This document shows, piece by piece, positions 25,113 to 34,365 of a DNA stretch of 64,000 bases (position 1 is its first letter; the number at the start of each line of letters is the position of its first letter). Position numbers and translations under genes: made by a program. The notes below the pieces were generated by a model, which worked only from the letters and a program-made list of their open reading frames with translations, had not been told where the DNA came from and searched no databases. This DNA comes from Pseudomonadales bacterium (lineage in GTDB: Bacteria; Pseudomonadota; Gammaproteobacteria; Pseudomonadales; IMCC2047), in assembly GCA_024234615.1 (NCBI GenBank), contig JACKNY010000003.1, positions 124,001 through 188,000 on the forward strand, read 5' to 3'.

Positions 25113-28100
25113 CGCTATCATTACGGCTTCATTACGCACTCGGTTTCTGGTGCTGCTGGCTGCGCTGCTAATTGGCTTAAGTGGGTTATACGCTTACAAA
25201 AATATGCCGATGGATGCGATCCCGGACTTATCTGATGTTCAGGTCATTCTATTTACCAGGCATCCTGGTCAATCGCCCCAGGTGATCGAAGATCAGGTGA
25301 CCTACCCGCTAACTACCGCCATGCTGTCGGTGCCAAAAACCAAAGTGGTGCGCGGCTACTCTTTCTTCGGCATGTCCTTCGTTTATGTGATTTTTGAAGA
25401 CGGCACCGATATGTACTGGGCCAGATCACGGGTATTAGAAGCCCTCAATTTCGCCAGTAGTCGACTACCTCAGGGCGTCACCCCCACGCTGGGGCCGGAT
25501 GCGACCGGGGTCGGCTGGATTTACGAATATGCCCTGATTGATCGTAGCGGCAAACACGACCTCGCACAGTTGCGCTCGCTGCAGGACTGGTATTTACGGT
25601 ATCCCTTGCAAGCGGTCAATGGCGTTGCCGAGGTCGCTTCCATCGGCGGTTTCGTCAAACAATATCAGGTCGAGGTCGACCCCAATGCGTTACAGCGCTA
25701 CGGCATTTCCCTCAACATGATAAAAATGGCGATCAAAGCTTCCAACCAGGATGTCGGTGGCCGCCTGCTCGAAATGGCGGAAACCGAATACATGGTGCGC
25801 GGTCTCGGTTATATCCGATCAATTAGCGACCTCAACAGTATTCCTGTTGCTGTTGATGCGAACGGCACGCCTGTGCGTCTGCGCGATGTCGCGCAAGTCC
25901 ATCTTGGCCCCGAATTGCGGCGCGGTGTGGTTGATCTTAACGGTGAAGGCGAAGTGGCCGGTGGCGTGGTGGTTATGCGTTATGGCGAAAATGCGCTGGC
26001 TACAATTAAGGCCGTGCGCACCAAGCTGGAAGAGCTTAAAAAGGGGTTGCCGGAAGGGGTAGAAATTATCCCGGTTTATGATCGCGGTGATCTGATCGAA
26101 CGCGCCGTCAATAGCTTAAATACTGCTCTGCTGGAAGAGTTACTAATTGTCAGCCTGGTGGTGATGCTTTTTTTACTGCACGTCCGCTCAGCGATGGTCG
26201 TCATCATCACCCTTCCCTTAGGTATTTTGATGGCCTTTTTGGTCATGCGCTGGCAAGGACTGAATGCCAACATAATGTCACTTGGCGGAATTGCCATCGC
26301 CATTGGTGCCATGGTCGATGGGGCTATCGTGATGGTGGAAAATGGCCATCGCTGTTTAGCAAAAGCGATCACGGCAAAAGGCGAAGACCTGACAGACAAA
26401 GAACATTGGCAAGCAATTGGCAAAGCCTGCCGTGAAGTCGGGCCATCACTCTTCTTCTCGCTACTCATCATCACCGTTTCCTTTATGCCAATATTCACAT
26501 TGCAGGCTCAGGAAGGTCGTTTGTTCAGCCCACTCGCCTTTACCAAAACCTACGCAATGGCCGCTTCAGCGATTCTTGCCATCACACTGGTGCCGGTTTT
26601 GATGGGTTACTTCCTGCGCGGCAAAATCACCTCCGAAGAGAAAAACCCGATCAATCGTTTGCTGCATCAGTTACACACCCCGGTTTTGCGCTTGGCGATG
26701 CAACACCGGATCATTACTCTTGCCCTCGTAGCAGTCTTACTTGCAGCGACCTATTACCCCTATGCGCAATTAGGCAGCGAGTTTATGCCGCCACTGGACG
26801 AAGGCGATATTCTCTATATGCCCACCACCTTTCCTGGTATTTCAATTACCAAAGCTAAAGAGCTGGTGCAGCAGACCGATAAGATTTTGGCCCGTTTCCC
26901 AGAAGTAGCCTCGGTATTTGGCAAAGCTGGACGTGCGGAAACTGCCACCGATCCAGCGCCGCTGTCGATGTTGGAAACAACCATACGATTAAAACCGAAA
27001 GCGGAATGGCCTGACCCAAGCAAAACCATCAAGCAACTGATGGCGGAAATGGATCGAGCGATTCAGTTTCCTGGCTTGGCAAACAGCTGGACTATGCCCA
27101 TTAAAACCCGTACGGATATGCTTGCCACGGGTATTAAAACCCCAGTCGGCATTAAGGTTTCGGGGCCTGACCTTTCAGTACTACAAAAGCTCACCAGGGA
27201 CATTGAGCAGGTAATGAAAAAGCTACCGGAAACCACTTCTGCTTTCGGTGACCGATCAGTCGGCGGCTACTATCTGGATTTTACGATCAATCGTGATAAT
27301 GCTGCCCGTTATGGCCTGACGGTGGGCGCGGTACAAGACGTTATCGCTACCGCCATTGGTGGCATGAATATTACCGAAACCGTCGAAGGCCTGGAACGCT
27401 ACCCAGTAAATCTGCGTTATCCCAGAGCGCTGAGGGATAATCTGGAAAGCCTGAAACGTGTGCTAATTCCAACACCAAGCGGCAATCAGATTCCCCTAAC
27501 TATGGTGGCGGATATCGAGTACCGACGCGGCCCGTCTGTCATTAAGAGCGAAGGCGCCAGACCGAACGCCTGGGTTTATGTGGATATAGCCAGCTCGGAT
27601 GTCGGCGGATTTGTCCGCAAAGCCAAACAGCGAGTGGCTGACGAAATTAACCTACCAGTCGGTTACGCACTTAATTGGGCTGGGCAGTTTGAATACATGG
27701 AGCGGGCTGCTGAGCGGCTAAGCATCATTGTGCCGATTACCCTACTGATTATTTTTTTGCTGCTCTACCTAAATTTTCGTAACGTCACTGCCCCGCTGGT
27801 CGTAATGCTCTCTATCCCCTTCGGGCTGGTGGGCGGTATCTGGCTGATCTACGCCAACAACTATAATCTTTCCGTCGCAGTCGTGGTTGGCTTTATCGCT
27901 CTCGCCGGAATGGCGGCAGAAATTGGTGTGCTGGTTTTAGGTTTTATAGATCGCGAAATTACGTCACGGCGCACAGAAAGCGATTCGAAACTAGCCGCTG
28001 AGACAATCAAAGATGCCGTCCTCGAGGCGACTTCAAAACGTGTGCGCCCCATCGCCATGACAGTGCTATCAACTATGGCCGGTTTAGTACCGATCATGCT

Positions 28101-28245
28101 CAGTAGCGGTACCGGCTCAGATGTCACACAACCCATCGCCGCGCCTATGTTAGGAGGCATGTTCTCGGTGCTACTGTTGAACCTGTTGGTATTACCCGTG
28201 ATTTATAGCCTGGTGCTGCAGTATCAGGAAAGTAAATCTGCTTGA
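25105..28245 (+). CDS. cusA: Heavy-metal RND transporter, CusA-like Cu(I)/Ag(I) pump
   Basis: 1046 residues, 12 expected membrane segments and two large periplasmic loops. TM4 contains IAIGAMVDGAIVMVENG, close to the monovalent-metal (HME4) motif. The three methionines that bind Cu(I)/Ag(I) in E. coli CusA (Met573, 623, 672) have exact counterparts: Met572 in ILYMPTTFPG, Met622 in APLSMLETT and Met672 in RTDMLATGIK. This supports copper/silver rather than Zn/Co/Cd. The C-terminal part (GQFEYMERAAERL, SIPFGLVGGIWL) follows the family. No CusRS or CueR regulator lies nearby. Confidence 0.92.
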   Translation: MINAIITASLRTRFLVLLAALLIGLSGLYAYKNMPMDAIPDLSDVQVILFTRHPGQSPQVIEDQVTYPLTTAMLSVPKTKVVRGYSFFGMSFVYVIFEDGTDMYWARSRVLEALNFASSRLPQGVTPTLGPDATGVGWIYEYALIDRSGKHDLAQLRSLQDWYLRYPLQAVNGVAEVASIGGFVKQYQVEVDPNALQRYGISLNMIKMAIKASNQDVGGRLLEMAETEYMVRGLGYIRSISDLNSIPVAVDANGTPVRLRDVAQVHLGPELRRGVVDLNGEGEVAGGVVVMRYGENALATIKAVRTKLEELKKGLPEGVEIIPVYDRGDLIERAVNSLNTALLEELLIVSLVVMLFLLHVRSAMVVIITLPLGILMAFLVMRWQGLNANIMSLGGIAIAIGAMVDGAIVMVENGHRCLAKAITAKGEDLTDKEHWQAIGKACREVGPSLFFSLLIITVSFMPIFTLQAQEGRLFSPLAFTKTYAMAASAILAITLVPVLMGYFLRGKITSEEKNPINRLLHQLHTPVLRLAMQHRIITLALVAVLLAATYYPYAQLGSEFMPPLDEGDILYMPTTFPGISITKAKELVQQTDKILARFPEVASVFGKAGRAETATDPAPLSMLETTIRLKPKAEWPDPSKTIKQLMAEMDRAIQFPGLANSWTMPIKTRTDMLATGIKTPVGIKVSGPDLSVLQKLTRDIEQVMKKLPETTSAFGDRSVGGYYLDFTINRDNAARYGLTVGAVQDVIATAIGGMNITETVEGLERYPVNLRYPRALRDNLESLKRVLIPTPSGNQIPLTMVADIEYRRGPSVIKSEGARPNAWVYVDIASSDVGGFVRKAKQRVADEINLPVGYALNWAGQFEYMERAAERLSIIVPITLLIIFLLLYLNFRNVTAPLVVMLSIPFGLVGGIWLIYANNYNLSVAVVVGFIALAGMAAEIGVLVLGFIDREITSRRTESDSKLAAETIKDAVLEATSKRVRPIAMTVLSTMAGLVPIMLSSGTGSDVTQPIAAPMLGGMFSVLLLNLLVLPVIYSLVLQYQESKSA

Positions 28246-28382
28246 TCGAGACCAACCATATCTTCTTAGGGAGAAGGCATGGTTGAGGGGGATATAAAGG
28301 TAGTAGCGTAGTTCTACTCGATACGATAATCTATTCGCCAACGGATGGTTAATAGCTCCATGGACCTCAAGGGGTTAGGCAG

Positions 28383-29318
28383 ATGACAGCACGACCAAAC
28401 AATAACAATTTCCTATTTTCACAAATACATATCGAAGTTGCGCGCAACTCAACCGACGACTTCAATCTTTTTCATGACAAAAATCATTGGCCGCAAATTG
28501 TCGGCAATCCGTTTGCCGGACCGATTGTTCTGGGCTTCCAACTCGAATGTTTGATCGAATATCAATTACGGCTGTTTCGCGAAAAGGCACAAGAGAACGC
28601 AATAATTGACCGAGAACAACTGCAATTTAGTAATTATCAATTTACTTTCGCCAATGTGGTAAAACCGGAGCAAGCTGTTGCGGTGGATATACGAAAGTCC
28701 GTTTTAAGCACCGCAGATACGCCAACTCTTTCTAACCGTGTCGCCATCAAGACCGACGCAGGGGTGGTTTTATTGGGCTACAAAAAGGAAACGCAAACAC
28801 CATTATGTTTAGCAGACTCCGACCTCAGCTGGCTGCCGGATTTAAAGCTATTAGATGATCGCTCATTCTTCTCAGATCAGCACTATTTCATCAAACGTAA
28901 ATACATGAACGTTGGCAATGCTAAGAATTTTTTATCGGGCTCACTGGCAGAACAATCAGATTATTTTGACGAGCTGAATGATAAGTTTATCTTTCCTGAG
29001 ACCTTTCCGATGGCACTGGTTTCCTGTGCGCTACTGGAGCGGGCATTTAAACAAGGGCACGATTTCAAAAAAGACCCGATGGTCTATACCTCGCATAAGT
29101 TTTCGGTAGATAGAGCTCTCAATGCTAGGCTAAAGAGCAACGATCAACTTAATATCCTGGTGGCGCCGCCACAGATAATGACCAGTGGTCAGGGGTTAGG
29201 CGCTTCCGGTGCAGCACAACAACTTTATCATTGCTATGGTTTGCTTACCGACAATCGGGTGTTATTTCGGGCTGAAATATCCTTAGCGGCATTAACCGAG
29301 ATTTTAAAAAGAGCCTGA
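28383..29318 (+). CDS. MaoC-like hotdog-fold protein of unknown substrate
   Basis: 311 residues, no signal. The N-terminal segment DFNLFHDKNHW ... GNPFAGPIVLGFQLECLIEYQL follows the hydratase/dehydratase entry of hotdog proteins (D-x4-H-D ... NPF-GPIV-G). A second hotdog-like half with KRKYMNVGNAKNFLSG and YTSHKFSVDRAL follows, so it may be a double hotdog. The catalytic His/Asp pair is plausible but not certain. It stands alone between the efflux operon and the M48 gene. The substrate is probably an acyl thioester, by family. Confidence 0.55.
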   Translation: MTARPNNNNFLFSQIHIEVARNSTDDFNLFHDKNHWPQIVGNPFAGPIVLGFQLECLIEYQLRLFREKAQENAIIDREQLQFSNYQFTFANVVKPEQAVAVDIRKSVLSTADTPTLSNRVAIKTDAGVVLLGYKKETQTPLCLADSDLSWLPDLKLLDDRSFFSDQHYFIKRKYMNVGNAKNFLSGSLAEQSDYFDELNDKFIFPETFPMALVSCALLERAFKQGHDFKKDPMVYTSHKFSVDRALNARLKSNDQLNILVAPPQIMTSGQGLGASGAAQQLYHCYGLLTDNRVLFRAEISLAALTEILKRA

Positions 29319-29465
29319 AATAAGCTAGCATTTTGTTCCATGAAAAACCTCTAGACGCCCCGCTATTCCACAATTCAATTAGAAAAACACGATCTATAGG
29401 CGTATATTCTTGGTACGGAACCCGTCCACCGGGAAGTCTAATGACCGTCGCAAGTAGGAGGCACG

Positions 29466-30668
29466 ATGAAACGTCCACCATACTTACCCATCCTATTGTT
29501 GACTTTTGGCACTGCGCTAAGCACCCTGAGTCTCGCAGCAAAATACCAACCTATCAACGAAATCCCACATTCTGTACCGGAAAGTCAGGAAGAAAAACAG
29601 ATCTGGGAAATTGGCAAGGCACACCAAAAGCAGGTTCGCGAAACTGGCGAGGTGATTGATGACCCTGAGATGGAAGCTCAGCTTGAAGCTTTAGTAACAC
29701 GGCTGATGGGTGATATGGTGGAAACCATTGGCATGGAAGTGAAAGTACTGATCTTCAAAGACCCAACCGTTAACGCCTGGGTTTACCCCGATGGCACCAT
29801 TGCGGTGCAAACCGGGTTACTGGCTGAGTTGGAGAACGAAGCTCAATTAGCGGCAATTCTTGGCCATGAAATCTCACACTTTTTGAATCGACATGCCTAT
29901 ATCCAAATAAAATCCAAACAAAAGCAATCGGCGATCGGTAAAGGCTTGGGCCTGCTCGCCACCGCCGCCGTCGCGGCGAAAACCGGAGCCCTGGATACCA
30001 GCCTGATGGGCGCAGGACAGGTATGGACTGACTTGGTTACCAGCGGATATTCCCGCAAACTCGAAACCAAAGCGGATGAGCAGGGTTTAGCGTTACTGGT
30101 TGCGGCCGGTTACGAACCCAATCAAGCGTTGCCTGCCTTTGAAGCTTTACGTATCAAAGAAGACGACCAAGTCAATGTGGGGAAAATATGGAGCAGCCAC
30201 CCGGACATTGACTCCCGGCTGAAAAACCTTAAAAAGCAGATCAAAAGGATAAAATCACCACCGCATAATATTCCACCAGAACAATCCTATGTCGAAGCCT
30301 ACGGCAATGCACTGCTGGTAGATGCTCAACTGGATCTTCAACGGCAACGTTATCAACGTGCACACAAAACCTTGCAACGCTACACCCGTGCTTTACCAGA
30401 CAGGCCAATTGGGCATTACATGGTCGGTGAAGCCTATCGGAAAGAATACCCAGAAGGCCCCGACTTTAAACCGCGTCTAACGGCTTATCAAAAAGCGATC
30501 GCTGTCGATCCGAAGTTCGCGCTAGCGCATAAAGAACTGGGTATGGCCTATCGTCAGCAGCAATTGAATGAGCTGGCAACCGCCGCTTTCGATCGCTATC
30601 TGGCACTCGCACCCGATGCCGCGGACGCGCCTATTATCCGCTGGTATATTGACTCGTCAAATCAATAA
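29466..30668 (+). CDS. M48-family metalloprotease with C-terminal TPR-like region
   Basis: 400 residues, preceded by AGGAGG. A signal peptide (about 1-25) leads to an M48 domain. The zinc motif is HEISH at 134-138, with a downstream ligand region KLETKADEQGLALLVAAGY. The ring DPTVNAWVYPDGTIAVQTGLL is typical of BepA/YggG/LoiP relatives. The C-terminal 120 residues have TPR-like repeats (LQRYTRALPDRPIGHYMVGEAY, YQKAIAVDPKFALAHKELG). BepA-like proteins degrade misfolded outer-membrane proteins. It is followed 13 bp later by a small exported protein gene. Confidence 0.85.
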   Translation: MKRPPYLPILLLTFGTALSTLSLAAKYQPINEIPHSVPESQEEKQIWEIGKAHQKQVRETGEVIDDPEMEAQLEALVTRLMGDMVETIGMEVKVLIFKDPTVNAWVYPDGTIAVQTGLLAELENEAQLAAILGHEISHFLNRHAYIQIKSKQKQSAIGKGLGLLATAAVAAKTGALDTSLMGAGQVWTDLVTSGYSRKLETKADEQGLALLVAAGYEPNQALPAFEALRIKEDDQVNVGKIWSSHPDIDSRLKNLKKQIKRIKSPPHNIPPEQSYVEAYGNALLVDAQLDLQRQRYQRAHKTLQRYTRALPDRPIGHYMVGEAYRKEYPEGPDFKPRLTAYQKAIAVDPKFALAHKELGMAYRQQQLNELATAAFDRYLALAPDAADAPIIRWYIDSSNQ

Positions 30669-30681
30669 TGAGGGAGGCGTT

Positions 30682-31401
30682 ATGAAACAGCTTAAAAGCT
30701 ACCTTTCTTGTGTATTAATGCTGCTTTTCAGCGCAAACTTGAGCTATGCGGAATCCAGCAAAGATGCTTTTATCAACATTAAAAAGAGCGCGTTAAAAAA
30801 AGAATATCACCACCTCGCCGTCGCGCCACTAGACGCTGCTGCCGATTTAAAAATGCCAGACAGCGTCAAAAGCATGCTTGAGCAGGAGGTGGTTAAACGT
30901 TTGAAAAAAGAAGGTTTTAAGGTTTTACCACCACAGATTATGCAGGATATCCGACAACAGATGAACAGCCTCGTTGGTTTGGCCCATCAAGCGGGGGAAG
31001 AAGATCCCAAAAAACTTGCTGCGGTGCTTGATCACAGTTATCGGGAATTGCTGTTACGGCATAAAGTGGATGGGATAGTCTCGCTCCGCGTACGAGCAGT
31101 AGGCGCGCCCTTCATGAATGATAAGGCGGAATGGGATGGTGCATCACAAAAAATAGCGCACAAAGGTGATGGCTTAATGAAATTTATTACTGGTAAGAGT
31201 TATGGCGGCACCATCGCCGCATCTACTCTCAAGGTCAGCATCTGGGATCGCCGCGAAACTTTGCTTTATTCCTGGGGCGGCGGTATCGAAGTGCTCATGC
31301 AACGTAATGCCAAAACACTCGAACAAATTCCTACATCCGAGTTTTGGCAGGATGAGAAGCGCATTAAAAATTCAGCAAAACTGGCGCTGAGCCCTCTTTA
31401 A
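30682..31401 (+). CDS. Exported protein of unknown function
   Basis: 239 residues from ATG at 30682, preceded by GGGAGG; the frame is open upstream but overlaps the M48 gene. A signal peptide ends at about SYAESS (residue 23). The mature part begins with YHHLAVAPLDAAADLK, then EQEVVKRLKKEGFKVLPP and a later HKVDGIVSLRVRAVGA. The alternation of a short strand, a nucleating helix and LP resembles periplasmic nucleotide-sugar/GNA-like or TolB-N-like folds, but I cannot assign a family. It is likely cotranscribed with the protease gene. Confidence 0.7.
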   Translation: MKQLKSYLSCVLMLLFSANLSYAESSKDAFINIKKSALKKEYHHLAVAPLDAAADLKMPDSVKSMLEQEVVKRLKKEGFKVLPPQIMQDIRQQMNSLVGLAHQAGEEDPKKLAAVLDHSYRELLLRHKVDGIVSLRVRAVGAPFMNDKAEWDGASQKIAHKGDGLMKFITGKSYGGTIAASTLKVSIWDRRETLLYSWGGGIEVLMQRNAKTLEQIPTSEFWQDEKRIKNSAKLALSPL

Positions 31402-31506
31402 AACAATCAATGTGCCAATTAACACAGCCCGAGAGGCCAACAAATAAGTGTAGACTCAATCAATAACCCGCTATATTCTTGCCACCATTATCGGCAGGAT
31501 TCCTGT

Positions 31507-32493
31507 ATGAAGAAATGGCGCTATCAGCGGCATAGGCCAGTGAGTATAGCTTACTTGGTTATATTTCTATGCGGTTGTGCCACTATCAGCTCGGAGGAAA
31601 GCAATTACCCTGGGCATTGGCCCACATTGACTACCGCTAAAACGGATCACTGCAACCCACCTCTCGGCACCTTCAACAATATCAGCAGTAACGCCCATTA
31701 CGAATACGAAAACTCCTATCAATTTCCAGCACCGACAATGGCTCATATATTTATCAGCGATTTTTCAATTATTGATGTCACCCATATTAATATTGAAGCG
31801 GTAGGCAAAAAGCAGCTACGAATTAAAGCCTTTGGTATTAGTAACGGCATGGAAAAACTCATCGGTGAACAGCTATTCGATCTAGACCAGTCGTACTGTA
31901 AAAATAATCGTTGGGCGCTGGCCAGCAAAACAACCCATGAAGGCTTCAAGGATTACAACCAGGAAAAGTATGACCCTCTATACACAGCTGCCTACTGGAT
32001 CGGCACTTTTGGCCTGGGCGCCCCGATATCGAAATGGTGGGAATATCGTTTTACAAGTAGCGCAAATGGAGGCCTCGCTGTGAGGCGACTCAAAATGGAG
32101 TCTGCATTGCTATTCTCTGTTTATACCAGAATAGCGATGAACGACGATTGGTTTTTATTTGAACCCGCAGACTTGCAAAAATTAATTCGCGATCAAGTCA
32201 GTTCTCAGCAGCACCTTAACGGCAGCCCGGAAACCGGGCCGATTGCGCAACTTCACCACTGCACTGTCGATAACGACCTAACCGCAACTGAGATTTATAA
32301 TGTCGGTGTTATCTTTTACCGCGATGGCAAGTATGCATCTGCACTGCAATGTTTCCTTAGCGCAGCAACACACACGCAAGAGGCCTCTCCGGAGGCGATG
32401 TGGAAATTGTGTCTTATGTACGAACTAGGCCAGGGCACAGCGCCAGACACGGATTCTGCAAAGCATTGGTGCGCGCTTGCGGAAAAACATTAA
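31507..32493 (+). CDS. Lipoprotein with C-terminal Sel1-like repeat
   Basis: 328 residues. The N-terminus carries a lipobox (LCGC, Cys24) after a basic stretch. The central 200 residues are unrecognised (HCNPPLGTFNNIS; FISDFSIIDVTHINIE). The C-terminal 70 residues form two TPR/Sel1-like helices pairs: YNVGVIFYRDGKYASALQCFLSAA and PEAMWKLCLMYELGQGTAPDTDSAKHWCALA in outline. Sel1 repeats usually mediate protein contacts. It lies 105 bp after the previous gene, same strand, converging on the DUF4124 gene. Confidence 0.7.
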   Translation: MKKWRYQRHRPVSIAYLVIFLCGCATISSEESNYPGHWPTLTTAKTDHCNPPLGTFNNISSNAHYEYENSYQFPAPTMAHIFISDFSIIDVTHINIEAVGKKQLRIKAFGISNGMEKLIGEQLFDLDQSYCKNNRWALASKTTHEGFKDYNQEKYDPLYTAAYWIGTFGLGAPISKWWEYRFTSSANGGLAVRRLKMESALLFSVYTRIAMNDDWFLFEPADLQKLIRDQVSSQQHLNGSPETGPIAQLHHCTVDNDLTATEIYNVGVIFYRDGKYASALQCFLSAATHTQEASPEAMWKLCLMYELGQGTAPDTDSAKHWCALAEKH

Positions 32494-32503
32494 GCTGTCT
32501 TGG

Positions 32504-33355
32504 TTAGTATTTTTCTAACGCCCAAACACTCACGCCACCAAGAATACCGTTGGCGTAGTTGATTCTTTCTATGATTAAGGCATTTCCGTTCAGGTTGATT
32601 GCAATTAAAGTCTCGACAAAAATATTGCGATGCCATTTTTTTTGCAAAATAGTAAAGCCTTCTTTAGTTAGATGACGGAGCTCTATATCCCCACCTTTGC
32701 CAAAAAAATTCAGTCTGAGAAAATCATCTTCTAAATGAAAGTCATACTTTTCACTGCGCCGAGAACCACCATGTTTTGATTCGAGATCCGCCTCTATCCT
32801 CAACGTCGAAGAAAAATCTACCCGCGCCTCAACCCTCAAGTTAAAATCCTCCGGCTTCAGCTTTGGGGTCTCGACCGTACCTAAGCAGGTAACTCCTTCC
32901 GCCGTACCTCTCCAGTTTCCCCGAATTTTGTCAAAAATATTTTTCAGCGTTTCAATCTGTTCATCACCTAACTCCCTGGCGTTTACTTCCAGATGAGAAA
33001 CACCAGAAGGCGTCGAAGATGGCGAAGGGCCAAAACATCGGTGCTTCTCTGGCAAGGAAACTTTTTTATTTACCACATTGGCAGATTTACTCGCTTCCTG
33101 ATCTAACCGCTTTTGCTCCAGTTTATTAGCCTCCTTGCGCTGTTCACGGTCAGTATCATAGGTTTCCAGCAGTTGCATGTCTTTTTCACCCATAATCTGT
33201 ATTTGGCTGTTTTTAATTTCGATATTTTCCTCAAGCACATCCCTTCCTTCCGGGATTTCATCGGAATAATGCACCTTGCCATTATCGTCAACCCATTTAT
33301 AAACCTGTGCCTGGGCGACCTGAGCTAGCAACAGCAATATCATGAATCTTTTCAT
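32504..33355 (-). CDS. DUF4124-domain exported protein
   Basis: 283 residues from ATG at 33353-33355; the longer frame upstream is not needed. A signal peptide (MKRFMILLLLAQVAQA) is followed directly by the DUF4124 motif QVYKWVDDNGKVHYSDEIPEG (residues about 17-37). A charged helical linker and a C-terminal beta-rich domain (about 130-283, IRGNWRGTAEGVTCLG ... EKYDFHLEDDFLRLN) follow. The function of DUF4124 proteins is unknown; they are exported and common in gammaproteobacteria. No operon partner. Confidence 0.75.
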   Translation of the reverse strand: MKRFMILLLLAQVAQAQVYKWVDDNGKVHYSDEIPEGRDVLEENIEIKNSQIQIMGEKDMQLLETYDTDREQRKEANKLEQKRLDQEASKSANVVNKKVSLPEKHRCFGPSPSSTPSGVSHLEVNARELGDEQIETLKNIFDKIRGNWRGTAEGVTCLGTVETPKLKPEDFNLRVEARVDFSSTLRIEADLESKHGGSRRSEKYDFHLEDDFLRLNFFGKGGDIELRHLTKEGFTILQKKWHRNIFVETLIAINLNGNALIIERINYANGILGGVSVWALEKY

Positions 33356-33548
33356 AGGGCTTCCTGTCCAAATTTTGCCGACACGGGCAAAATAAGAGCA
33401 CTTTCTCAATTTTCTCAAACAATTAAAATTCTCTTCCAATTGTTGCATTCTATCGCCATCGGTTACTCCTGTCTGTAACAGGAAGCACTGGAAAAACCTG
33501 ACCATAGGACGATAATGGCTACATCTTTAAAGTAAGGTAGGCATCGAT

Positions 33549-34226
33549 ATGGGACTGAAAATGATGATTAAGGTCAACCCCAGACTGCTTAAATCCATTC
33601 TCCTCGGCACTCTATTTGTCGGCGCTTGCATTTCCGCTTATCACCAAAACTGGGTTAATGCCCTGATCGTGTTAGGCATTATTTTGCTGTCACTCGCTCC
33701 CACCCTCTTTGCCAGACAGTTTGAGGTTTCCTTACCGGTTGAATTTGACCTCGCCACAGTAGTCTTTATATTCGCGGCGATTTTTCTTGGCGAGCTGGCT
33801 GGTTTTTATGAACGTTTTTGGTGGTGGGATTTGCTGCTGCACTTAACCTCTGGTTTACTGCTGGGGATGCTTGGACTCTGCCTGGTCTGGGTTTTAAACT
33901 TTAATGCGCGTATCGACCTTGAGCTGTCACATCCTTTCATCTGCCTGTTTGCATTCGCCTTTGCACTCTCGATCGGCACTATCTGGGAGATTTTCGAATA
34001 CAGCATGGATAAGCTGTTTGCGATGCGCATGCAAAAGAGCGGGTTGGATGACACCATGAGCGACCTCATGGTGGACTCAATTGGTGCCCTCACTGTTGCC
34101 ACCGGCGCTTATGCGTTTTTAGCAACCGGACGCAAATCTATCCTTTCCTATTGGATAAAGCGTTTTATCGAAGTCAATCGAGATGCCATTGCCAGAAGAC
34201 GTGCCAACGCACGAAGAAAACGCTAG
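33549..34226 (+). CDS. YjdF-like (DUF2238-type) membrane protein
   Basis: 225 residues with about six membrane segments. The family signature includes YERFWWWDLLLHLTSGLLLG, GTIWEIFEYSMDKLF and SGLDDTMSDLMVDSIGA, with conserved acidic and His residues facing the membrane. The C-terminus is very basic (RRRANARRKR) and probably cytoplasmic. The function of the family is unknown. It is monocistronic. A second ATG at 33561 is possible. Confidence 0.75.
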   Translation: MGLKMMIKVNPRLLKSILLGTLFVGACISAYHQNWVNALIVLGIILLSLAPTLFARQFEVSLPVEFDLATVVFIFAAIFLGELAGFYERFWWWDLLLHLTSGLLLGMLGLCLVWVLNFNARIDLELSHPFICLFAFAFALSIGTIWEIFEYSMDKLFAMRMQKSGLDDTMSDLMVDSIGALTVATGAYAFLATGRKSILSYWIKRFIEVNRDAIARRRANARRKR

Positions 34227-34365
34227 CTGGCACTTTGTGTTCGGTGTGAAACGATCAAATTTAGGCCATCTAATCCACCAAAGACTCAATTCCAGCTTGA
34301 CCAATCCTTATGGGGAAGACAAGATAGGTTATCAAATCGAGTAGTTAGCACGCTGGTAACGATTT

